In this document: positions 1-5,354 of the stretch, piece after piece
How positions within the stretch are numbered: the stretch's first letter is position 1
How the letters are laid out: every line of letters begins with the position of its first letter
Source of the DNA: Bacteroidota bacterium
GTDB taxonomy: Bacteria; Bacteroidota; Bacteroidia; Bacteroidales; UBA4417
Direction: 5' to 3'
Length of the DNA: 5,354 bases
Assembly (NCBI GenBank): GCA_020048595.1
Contig: JAIFMH010000251.1
Span: 1-5,354 of the forward strand
Notes under the pieces: generated by a model
The model's input: the letters and a program-made list of their open reading frames with translations, nothing else
Database searches by the model: none
Told to the model about the DNA's origin: nothing
Made by a program: the position numbers and the translations under genes

Positions 1-2006
1 CAACCCTCCAGGGAAAAACAGTGAAGGTTGACATTATTGCAGGAGAAGTTTTTATAAACAACGCTAAAGTTACAGTAGCTGACCTGGTTGCCGACAACGG
101 AGTTGTTCACGTAATTGATGCAGTGCTTCTTCCTCCGACGGACAAAGCAAAGTTTCCAATAGATTTCGAAACTAAAACCGATGCAGTTTGGGAAGTTTTT
201 GCAAATGGAGCAGGTGCGCCTGAGGATTTTAGGGTAATCCCCAATCCTGACAAAACAGGGATAAACACTTCTGGCAATGTATTAAAGTTTAAGGTAAATG
301 ATGGTGCCGATCCATGGGCTGGTGCATTTTCAGATTCCTACGCTCCGGTTGAATTTACTGAAAAATCGCATACTGTTACCATGATGGTGTGGAAATCAGT
401 AATCAGCCCGGTTGGCTTCAAAGTTGAAGGAAGCACTAATGGCGGACCTATTACTGAAGTTAAAGTTTCAAATACCCTGACCAATCAGTGGGAGAAAATC
501 ACTTTTGATCTCAATGCACTTATCGGTTTCTCATACAACAGAATTGTAATCTTTCCTGATTTCCCTGCTACCAGGACTTCCGGAACTACAGTGTATATGG
601 ATAATATTGAAAAAGAAAATCCAATGACTGTGGTTGACATTATTGTAAACAGTCCTGATCACACCATTCTCGAAACTGCTGTAATAGCTGCGGAACTTGC
701 AGATGATTTGTCCGAAACAGGTCCTTTCACTGTATTTGCTCCAACAGATGCAGCTTTTAATGCCTTGCCTGCCGGAACACTGGATGCATTGCTTCAGGAT
801 CCAACCGGAATCCTTGCACAAATTCTTCTGTACCACGTTGCAAACGGAAAAGTTATGTCAACTGATCTTTCAGACAATCAAATAATTACCACTCTTCAAG
901 GTAAAAAAGTTAAAATAAATATTGTAGGAGGAGAAGTATTTATCAACAACGCAAAAGTAACAGTTGCCGACATAAAAGCAGTAAATGGTGTTGTACATGT
1001 AATTGATGTAGTACTTCTTCCTTCAGCCGATGTTGTAGTGAAAGAGACCGAAACAATGGGTAAAATAATAACTGACACCTATGGAAATTCATTGTATTTC
1101 TTCACTAAAGATGCATTCGGAACTTCGATGTGCGTAGATGGTTGTTTAAATAACTGGCCTGTTTTTTATGCTCCAGGCATGGAATTTGGAGTAGGGCTTG
1201 ATCCAGCTGATTTTGCTTCAATTGACAGAGGATCCGGAGTAATGCAAACCACTTACAAAGGTTGGCCACTTTATTATTTCGCCAATGATTCACGACCGGG
1301 AGAAATGATGGGCGATGGTGTTATCGGCAAATGGTTCATTGCTAAACCTGACTACACTATTATGCTCACCGACAACCAATTGACTGGTAATGATGGAAAT
1401 AAGTACAAAGGTGATTACACTTTAGGAGAAGAAGTGATTCAGTATTTTACGGATGGTAAAGGAAAAACATTGTATACTTGGACGAACGACAAATACAATG
1501 TAAATAATTTCACAAAACCCGATTTCTCAAATAATGGTGTTTGGCCAATTTATGAGGAAAATGACATGATACTTCCATCCATCCTGGATAAAGCTGATTT
1601 TGATGTTATCAATGTTTTTGGTAAAGATCAACTTACTTTTAAAGGCTGGCCACTTTATTATTTCGGTCTTGATATGATGGTTCGTGGAAACAACAAAGGT
1701 GTAAGTGTTCCATCCCCGGGTATATGGCCTGTTGCTGTAAAAGATATGATGGAGGCACAGATAGTAACCAGCATTTCTGATAATAAGAGCAACAACATTA
1801 AGGTGTATCCAAATCCCGCTGTTGATGTTTTGAACGTAACTTTCCCGGATTCTAAAGTTGAAGTGTCTATTTATAATAGCCTGGGATTGCTTGTGGAATC
1901 AGCGATTTTTGTAGGAAAAGAAGCCCGTTTTGATGTAAGCAAATATTCACCCGGGCTTTACTTTGTAAAAATTAACGGTGGTTCTGCTGTTAAATTTGTC
2001 AAGTAG
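1..2006 (+). CDS. T9SS-secreted surface protein: FAS1, jelly-roll-like, FAS1, COG4315 repeats and sorting domain (5' partial)
   Basis: The gene is cut by the left edge. Reading is open from the codon at 3-5, and TLQGKT there matches the same point in the second FAS1 domain, so the GTG at 21 is internal and the true start lies upstream. Counting residue 1 at codon 3-5 gives 667 residues. Residues 1-45 are the end of a FAS1 domain, finishing NGVVHVIDAVLLP. Residues 51-203 resemble the jelly-roll, carbohydrate-binding-like domain common in Bacteroidota surface proteins (FPIDFET at the start, WAG, W-EKITFDL, VYMDNIE at the end). Residues 208-340 are a complete FAS1 domain (GPFTVFAPTDAAF, ILLYHV, NGVVHVIDVVLLP). 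Residues 351-583 hold two COG4315/PF03640 units with four Yx(FWY)xxD motifs. Residues 589-667 are a T9SS type A sorting domain (VYPNP, GLYFVKI, terminal KFVK). Export through the outer membrane by T9SS and display at or release from the cell surface follow from the sorting domain. FAS1 suggests adhesion. The function of the COG4315 part is unknown. The stop is TAG at 2004-2006. Confidence 0.92.
   Translation, partial: TLQGKTVKVDIIAGEVFINNAKVTVADLVADNGVVHVIDAVLLPPTDKAKFPIDFETKTDAVWEVFANGAGAPEDFRVIPNPDKTGINTSGNVLKFKVNDGADPWAGAFSDSYAPVEFTEKSHTVTMMVWKSVISPVGFKVEGSTNGGPITEVKVSNTLTNQWEKITFDLNALIGFSYNRIVIFPDFPATRTSGTTVYMDNIEKENPMTVVDIIVNSPDHTILETAVIAAELADDLSETGPFTVFAPTDAAFNALPAGTLDALLQDPTGILAQILLYHVANGKVMSTDLSDNQIITTLQGKKVKINIVGGEVFINNAKVTVADIKAVNGVVHVIDVVLLPSADVVVKETETMGKIITDTYGNSLYFFTKDAFGTSMCVDGCLNNWPVFYAPGMEFGVGLDPADFASIDRGSGVMQTTYKGWPLYYFANDSRPGEMMGDGVIGKWFIAKPDYTIMLTDNQLTGNDGNKYKGDYTLGEEVIQYFTDGKGKTLYTWTNDKYNVNNFTKPDFSNNGVWPIYEENDMILPSILDKADFDVINVFGKDQLTFKGWPLYYFGLDMMVRGNNKGVSVPSPGIWPVAVKDMMEAQIVTSISDNKSNNIKVYPNPAVDVLNVTFPDSKVEVSIYNSLGLLVESAIFVGKEARFDVSKYSPGLYFVKINGGSAVKFVK
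3..134 (+). repeat. FAS1 C-terminal half, copy 1 (pairs with 891-1022)
   Basis: This segment encodes the last 44 residues of a FAS1 domain truncated by the window edge. It aligns without gaps to the end of the second FAS1 domain in the same protein, encoded at 891-1022. By my hand count 35 of 44 residues are identical, including the unbroken block GEVFINNAKVTVAD and the closing NGVVHVID. The DNA copies differ mainly at synonymous positions. This points to an internal domain duplication that is not very recent, followed by conservation of the protein. Confidence 0.9.
891..1022 (+). repeat. FAS1 C-terminal half, copy 2 (pairs with 3-134)
   Basis: This is the closing half of the complete FAS1 domain of the surface protein. 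It starts at TLQGKKVKIN and ends NGVVHVIDVVLLP. It is the partner of the segment at the left edge and gives the evidence that the left-edge sequence is coding upstream of the GTG at 21. Confidence 0.9.
1053..1364 (+). other. COG4315/PF03640-type unit 1, with Cys pair
   Basis: This part of the surface protein begins MGKIITDTYGNSLYFFTKD. It has the family's Yx(FWY)xxD motif twice: YFFTKD at 1095-1112 and YYFAND at 1272-1289. Between them are CVDGC (Cys codons 1131-1133 and 1143-1145) and NNWPVF, matching the usual CxxxC then WP pattern. It closes with GKWFI. The molecular role of this family is not established, so no function is assigned. Confidence 0.8.
1257..1281 (+). repeat. Near-identical DNA repeat encoding KGWPLYYF, copy 1
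   Basis: Positions 1257-1281 and 1641-1665 are the same 25 bases except for one T/C difference. Both encode KGWPLYYF, the start of the second Yx(FWY)xxD motif of each COG4315 unit. The flanking DNA is much less similar. Confidence 0.85.
1398..1751 (+). other. COG4315/PF03640-type unit 2, without Cys
   Basis: This is a second, more divergent unit. It contains YTWTND at 1473-1490 and YYFGLD at 1656-1673, both fitting Yx(FWY)xxD, plus GVWPIY and GIWPVAV in place of the usual WP segments. The cysteine pair of unit 1 is absent; the corresponding stretch reads KPDFSNNGVWP. The unit probably keeps the fold but has lost whatever the cysteines do, whether a disulfide or ligand contact. Confidence 0.7.
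1641..1665 (+). repeat. Near-identical DNA repeat encoding KGWPLYYF, copy 2
   Basis: This is the partner of 1257-1281, with 24 of 25 bases identical. It lies in the second COG4315 unit. Confidence 0.85.
1767..2003 (+). other. T9SS type A C-terminal sorting domain
   Basis: The last 79 residues of the surface protein form a compact beta-rich domain with the marks of type IX secretion cargo: VYPNPAVDVLNV near its start, VEVSIYNSLGLLV in the middle, then the closing SPGLYFVKI and a basic-hydrophobic KFVK end. In known T9SS cargo this domain directs passage across the outer membrane and is often removed by a sortase-like protein that attaches the cargo to surface lipopolysaccharide. No T9SS machinery gene is in the window. 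Confidence 0.93.
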
Positions 2007-2029
2007 GCTTAAAACAATCTTTTATTTCG

Positions 2030-2066
2030 GAGGGTGTCTTATATTCTGAGACACCCTCTTTTTTTT
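2030..2066 (+). terminator. Intrinsic terminator of the surface-protein gene
   Basis: The arms GAGGGTGTCT (2030-2039) and AGACACCCTC (2049-2058) pair perfectly over 10 bp around a 9-base loop. They are followed at once by eight T residues (2059-2066). The hairpin starts 23 bases after the stop codon. An outer pairing is also possible: GCTTAAAA at 2007-2014 complements TTTTAAGC at 2063-2070. Read on the minus strand, the hairpin is not followed by a clean T tract, so it should act mainly on plus-strand transcripts. Confidence 0.95.
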
Positions 2067-2073
2067 AAGCAAT

Positions 2074-2231
2074 TCGCAGATAAATGGTCAGCCTATATAA
2101 TTTTATATATTTTTATTTATTTAGATCAGCATGCTCACAGTAAATTTTACAGGTCACCACTTGTCCCGATTTTTGGTAATGCCTGCCCGATGCAGGCGGA
2201 TAACTCGCCATTAATATTCATCTATCTGTGA
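2074..2231. repeat. Possible decayed interspersed element bounded by imperfect inverted repeats
   Basis: TCGCAGATAAATG at 2074-2086 is complementary in 11 of 13 positions to CATCTATCTGTGA at 2219-2231, so the two bracket a 158-base segment. Inside are a GC hairpin (2181-2197), the palindrome AGCATGCT (2128-2135), GTAAATTTTAC (2140-2150) and the AT palindrome at 2094-2109. The segment has no coding capacity. A MITE-like or REP-like repeat is one reading. I see no convincing target-site duplication, and an 11/13 match in AT-rich DNA could arise by chance. Confidence 0.35.
2181..2197. repeat. GC-rich 6-bp hairpin in AT-rich spacer
   Basis: GCCTGC (2181-2186) and GCAGGC (2192-2197) pair perfectly around the 5-base loop CCGAT. 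The hairpin stands out in an otherwise AT-rich spacer and has no following T tract, so it is not an intrinsic terminator. Short GC palindromes of this sort are frequent as dispersed intergenic repeats in Bacteroidota. Confidence 0.5.
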
Positions 2232-2496
2232 TACAAATTAGTGTCATGGCTCGTTTCACCATTACTTCATTTGCTCATAATCAAATTATTATTGGGCTAT
2301 TTTTGACTTTTTCTCACATCTTATCTTCCATTGCCAAATGGCACAAAGGGGAGCTTTAAATTATTATCTTTTTAAAATTCCATACATTATTCTTTATATT
2401 TCAGAAGATTATTCATGCAAAATGGTCCCGGCATATTTTAAAGTCTCACAAAATAAAAATATGAATGTGGATGTTGGGTACTTGACCAATAATTAA

Positions 2497-3351
2497 TTAT
2501 GAGGTGAGATCATCGAGTGCAAATTTAATGTCCGGGTAGCTGAATTGGAATCCTTCATCAGTGAGATGCTCAGGAAAAGCAAACTGCCCGCCAGTAACTG
2601 CAATAGAGCCTTCGCCGAATATCAGTTTCAGTGCAAATACAGGAACAGGAAGTAACGCTGGCTTACCAAGCATTTTCGACAGTACTTTAGTAAACTTACT
2701 ATTGTCAATCAAATCAGGAGCTGTTAAATTAAATTCACCTGATAGTTGCGGATTTTCAATTATAAATTCGATAGCATGAATTACGTCATATACATGAATC
2801 CACGAGAATCCTTGCTTCCCTGAGGCTATCTTCCCTCCAAGCCCATACCGGAAGAGTGGCAGTATTCTTTTTAAAGCACCTCCATCTTTACCTAACACAA
2901 TTCCAAACCGGGTAATTGCAACTCTCGAAAAAGGAACTGCTTTTTTTGCTTCCAGTTCCCAGGCACTGCAAATTTCCCCCAGGTAGTCGTTAGCTACCTG
3001 GTATTTGCTTTCAGTCTGAGTCCCTACTGATGAATAAATTCCGACTGCTGAAGCAGAAATCAGCAGTTCTGGTTTTTTATCCATCAAATTTATCGCTTCC
3101 ACGATTTTCCGTGTTGTATTTATCCGGCTATCGAACAAAGTTTTTTTATATTTTCGTGTCCAACGACCAACAATTGGAGCGCCAGCAAGGTTAATGATAA
3201 CATCAACTCCCGAAAGTTGCATAACTATTTCACTTACAGGAGTACCTTCTTTAATACGGGAAATACTTCGCACATCATTTCCTTTAGCCTGAAAGTAAGA
3301 CGTAAGCTGTTTTCCAATAAAGCCGTTTGCACCAGATATTGCTATATTCAT
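2497..3351 (-). CDS. TIGR01777 family atypical SDR / NAD(P)-dependent epimerase-like protein (YfcH/SDR39U1-like)
   Basis: This is a 284-residue cytosolic Rossmann-fold protein, close to the usual ~290-300 of the family. The dinucleotide-binding glycine motif is SGANGFIG (6-13). NLAGAPI (54-60), SASAVGIY (99-106), DYLGEICSAWE (122-132), RFGIVLGKDGGAL (148-160), SGKQGFSWIHVYDV (177-190) and GEFNLTAP (205-212) follow in family order. The C-terminal DUF1731-type segment has LGKPALLPVPVFALKLIFGE (228-247) and GFQFSYPD (267-274). The canonical SDR YxxxK pair is not visible: Tyr106 is followed four residues later by Gly110, which as far as I recall is normal for this atypical group. The substrate is unknown, so no reaction is assigned. 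The ATG (3349-3351) is chosen because the glycine motif begins six residues later. No Shine-Dalgarno sequence precedes it. The gene is divergent from mutA and convergent with the surface-protein gene. Confidence 0.93.
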   Translation of the reverse strand: MNIAISGANGFIGKQLTSYFQAKGNDVRSISRIKEGTPVSEIVMQLSGVDVIINLAGAPIVGRWTRKYKKTLFDSRINTTRKIVEAINLMDKKPELLISASAVGIYSSVGTQTESKYQVANDYLGEICSAWELEAKKAVPFSRVAITRFGIVLGKDGGALKRILPLFRYGLGGKIASGKQGFSWIHVYDVIHAIEFIIENPQLSGEFNLTAPDLIDNSKFTKVLSKMLGKPALLPVPVFALKLIFGEGSIAVTGGQFAFPEHLTDEGFQFSYPDIKFALDDLTS

Positions 3352-3479
3352 ATTATAATAGTTTAATATTTACAATTACACTTTCACTATTGCATCTCAT
3401 AAATGGTAAAGATAAGAATATTTATAATCGACCTATTGTTAATCAAATAACAAAAGGATTTTTATATTTATAATATTTA

Positions 3480-3487
3480 TACCTTTG
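3480..3487 (+). promoter_or_regulatory. Bacteroidota-type -7 promoter element for mutA
   Basis: TACCTTTG at 3480-3487 is an exact match to the TAnnTTTG -7 consensus of the primary sigma factor in Bacteroidota. It lies 60 bases before the mutA ATG, which would give a leader of roughly 50-55 nt starting near 3494. A matching -33 TTG is not evident at the expected distance; that stretch is AGGATTTTTATA. The leader is too short for a cobalamin riboswitch and I see no B12-box-like sequence. Confidence 0.7.
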
Positions 3488-3547
3488 CGCCACAAATCAA
3501 TCCTCCGGCATTGCCCGGCTATCATGCTGACCAACTTATAACTAACT

Positions 3548-5354
3548 ATGGATCAGAATAACGATAAACTTTTCGGCACTTTCCCACCGGTAAGCACTTC
3601 CGAATGGGAAGCACGTATTACCCAGGACCTTAAGGGTGCTGATTACCAGAAAAAACTTGTCTGGAAGACAAATGAAGGCTTCGATGTGAAACCATATTAC
3701 CGGGATGAAGATATTCAGTCAATCGGAAGCATCAATTCCGCACCAGGCGAATATCCTTATGTTCGGGGGAATCAAACCTTGTCAAACGACTGGGAAATCC
3801 GCCAGGATATTGAAACTGATGATGAATCAGAAGCAAACCTGCTGGCAGTCGATGCCATAAAGCGGGGTGCAAACGGAGTTGGTTTGGTTGCCGCCGAACT
3901 TGAAACGGAACAGGATGTGGAAGAATTGCTGAAGGGTATTGATCCCACAAAAGTGGCAATCCATTTCGGTGCTGCTCCCTCCTACCCTGCTTTGATACGG
4001 ATTGTTGCTGCAAACGCCAAATCGCAAAAACAACCAGTCGCAGCATTGAAAGGTTCTTTTGATTTTGATCCGATCAGTTACTTGCTACTTAATGGTGATT
4101 TCTGGAAGTCAGAGAAAAGTGATCTGGCCCAGGTTGCAAGCATGGTAAAACTTGGCAAAGAATTGATGCCGGCAATGAAAGTGATCAATGTGAACGGCCA
4201 CTATTTTAACAGCGCCGGGGCAACCATAGTTCAGGAATTAGGATTCAGCCTGGCATCGGGAAACGAATACCTGGCTTTGGCAACTGCCGCCGGTGTTTCT
4301 GTTGATGATGCAGCCCAGCGAATGATGTTTTCGTTTGGTGTAGGATCCAATTACTTTATGGAAATTGCCCGCCTCAGGGCAGCGCGTTTGCTGTGGGCTA
4401 AAATTGTTGAGCAATATAAACCTTCCGAGGAAAGATCCATGCAGATGCATATTCATTGCAATACTTCGGCCTGGAACAAAACTTTATTTGATCCATATGT
4501 AAACCTGTTGCGAAGCACTACCGAAGCCATGTCGGCTATTTTAGGCGGCACGCAATCGCTCAGTATTCTGCCTTTCGATACTTTCTATAAAGATCCTGAT
4601 GAATTTTCGAACCGCCTGGCACGCAACCAGCAGATCATTTTAAAGGAAGAAGTCTATCTTGATAAAGTAATCGATCCGGCAGCCGGCTCCTATTATATTG
4701 AAAACCTGACTCAACTGATTGCCGAAGCTGCATGGAAAGTATTCCTGCTGATTGAAGAAAAAGGTGGAATGGTAGAAGCTGTGAAAGCAGGATTCGTGCA
4801 GGATATGGTTGAGAAATCTGCCGGGTTGCGACTCGATGATATTGCCAACCGCCGCATTATTCAGCTTGGAACCAACCAGCATCCGAACCCGGAAGAGCAA
4901 ATGCTCGAAAAGATCCATTTCGCCGAAGAGGATGAAATGCTGGAAGAAGAAATTTATGCCGACGATGATATGGAAGTTGATGAGGAAGAGGAAGACGATG
5001 ATGAACCAACAACCTACAAAAAGCTTGTTCTCTTTGGTGGTTCCGATGCTTTCGATCAGCTGAGGCTTGCTACCGAGCAGTTTGTTGCTGATGGGAATAA
5101 GAAACCAGGTGTATTCCTATTCAATATCGGAAACCTTGCCATGCGTAAAGCAAGAGCAATGTTTACAACAAACTTCTTTGGTTGTGCCGGTTATGCAATT
5201 TTTGATAATTCAGGATTCGAAACCATTGATGAAGGAGTTAAAGCCGCCAAAGCTTCGAAGGCTGAAATCGTTGTGATCTGCAGCTCCGATGATGAATATG
5301 CCACTTTAGTTCCTGAAATTGCACAAAAACTGAAGAAAAGCAACAAGGAGCTAA
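3548..5354 (+). CDS. mutA: Methylmalonyl-CoA mutase small (beta, non-catalytic) subunit (3' partial)
   Basis: The frame is open from ATG 3548 to the right edge, 602 codons, and should end shortly beyond. An in-frame TAA at 3539-3541 makes this ATG the first possible start; no Shine-Dalgarno is seen. With MutB, MutA forms the heterodimeric B12 enzyme that interconverts succinyl-CoA and methylmalonyl-CoA in propionate metabolism. Residues 8-55 are the N-terminal segment (LFGTFPPVSTSEWE, DLKGADYQKKLVWKT). The TIM-barrel-like domain follows, with NGHYFNSAGAT (216-226), MMFSFGVGSNYFMEIARLRA (259-278), MHIHCNTSAWN (300-310), DPYVNLLRSTTEAMSAILGG (314-333), RLARNQQIIL (359-368) and DPAAGSYY (376-383). 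A very acidic linker spans 459-486. A cobalamin-domain-like fold then begins YKKLVLFGGSD. It lacks the cobalt-binding DxHxxG motif (NIGNLAMRKAR stands there), as expected for the non-catalytic subunit. mutB should follow to the right. Confidence 0.94.
   Translation, partial: MDQNNDKLFGTFPPVSTSEWEARITQDLKGADYQKKLVWKTNEGFDVKPYYRDEDIQSIGSINSAPGEYPYVRGNQTLSNDWEIRQDIETDDESEANLLAVDAIKRGANGVGLVAAELETEQDVEELLKGIDPTKVAIHFGAAPSYPALIRIVAANAKSQKQPVAALKGSFDFDPISYLLLNGDFWKSEKSDLAQVASMVKLGKELMPAMKVINVNGHYFNSAGATIVQELGFSLASGNEYLALATAAGVSVDDAAQRMMFSFGVGSNYFMEIARLRAARLLWAKIVEQYKPSEERSMQMHIHCNTSAWNKTLFDPYVNLLRSTTEAMSAILGGTQSLSILPFDTFYKDPDEFSNRLARNQQIILKEEVYLDKVIDPAAGSYYIENLTQLIAEAAWKVFLLIEEKGGMVEAVKAGFVQDMVEKSAGLRLDDIANRRIIQLGTNQHPNPEEQMLEKIHFAEEDEMLEEEIYADDDMEVDEEEEDDDEPTTYKKLVLFGGSDAFDQLRLATEQFVADGNKKPGVFLFNIGNLAMRKARAMFTTNFFGCAGYAIFDNSGFETIDEGVKAAKASKAEIVVICSSDDEYATLVPEIAQKLKKSNKEL

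Larger units (their letters stand above)
2067..2496. other. 430-base non-coding intergenic region
   Basis: This is the gap between the surface-protein terminator and the end of the convergent SDR gene. I see no credible gene: open stretches are short, with translations that resemble no protein. The first ~165 bases carry several imperfect palindromes (see the entries at 2074-2231 and 2181-2197). The remainder, about 2232-2496, is AT-rich and shows nothing clear. There is no strong terminator for the minus-strand gene; only a 12-bp AT palindrome, ATAATTAATTAT, overlaps its stop codon. Confidence 0.75.

Noticed and set aside
21..23. GTG as the start codon of the surface-protein gene
   Set aside because: The frame is open through codon 3-5 and the six residues before the GTG match the equivalent point of the second FAS1 domain, so the GTG lies inside a domain and the true start is off the left edge.
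2034..2231. Small plus-strand open frame of 65 codons after the surface-protein gene
   Set aside because: It starts inside the terminator hairpin, runs through the palindromic spacer and has a composition unlike a protein.
3401..3408. Minus-strand TACCATTT as a promoter for the SDR gene
   Set aside because: It departs from TAnnTTTG at key positions and has no TTG at the right distance. In this AT-rich spacer the match is too weak to annotate.
3488..3547. Cobalamin riboswitch ahead of mutA
   Set aside because: The predicted leader is only about 50-55 nt and holds just a weak 4-bp CCGG hairpin, with no B12-box-like sequence; a cobalamin riboswitch needs far more.
3732..5276. Several open frames of 68-104 codons on both strands within mutA
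   Set aside because: They overlap a continuous mutA frame that matches the family over its whole length, so they are shadows. The same holds for short frames over the surface-protein and SDR genes.
5352..5354. TAA at the right edge as the mutA stop
   Set aside because: The mutA frame reads GAG (5348-5350), CTA (5351-5353), so this TAA is out of frame and the gene continues past the window.

Overview
The window looks like a piece of a Bacteroidota chromosome, probably from the Bacteroidales/Marinilabiliales side, though the exact taxon is inference. Four things point there: a type IX secretion C-terminal sorting domain, a long small-subunit methylmalonyl-CoA mutase of the kind found in that phylum, an exact TAnnTTTG promoter element, and AT-rich gene starts with no Shine-Dalgarno sequence. 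There are three protein genes. Two of them are cut by the window edges.

Layout. (1) Positions 1-2006 (+) hold the 3' part of a large secreted surface protein. It contains the tail of one fasciclin (FAS1) domain, a jelly-roll-like domain, a complete FAS1 domain, two COG4315/PF03640 repeat units with four Yx(FWY)xxD motifs, and a T9SS type A sorting domain. A strong intrinsic terminator follows at 2030-2066. (2) Positions 2067-2496 are a 430-base non-coding stretch. Its first part is bounded by imperfect inverted repeats (2074-2086 / 2219-2231) and contains a GC-rich hairpin, so it may be a decayed interspersed element. (3) Positions 2497-3351 (-) encode an atypical SDR of the TIGR01777 (YfcH/SDR39U1-like) family, convergent with gene 1. 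(4) Positions 3352-3547 are a short divergent intergenic region carrying the mutA promoter. (5) From 3548 to the right edge (+) lies mutA, the non-catalytic subunit of methylmalonyl-CoA mutase, with a strikingly acidic linker before its C-terminal domain. It is open through the last base.

The three genes do not form an operon and show no obvious joint function. mutA should continue into mutB to the right, giving the B12-dependent interconversion of succinyl-CoA and methylmalonyl-CoA used in propionate metabolism. The surface protein is probably for adhesion or matrix interaction, but its ligand is unknown. I see no tRNA, rRNA, CRISPR array, transposase, phage gene or defence system. The points most worth a second look are the surface-protein architecture, the acidic MutA linker and the inverted-repeat-bounded intergenic segment. 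None of them proves a new system.
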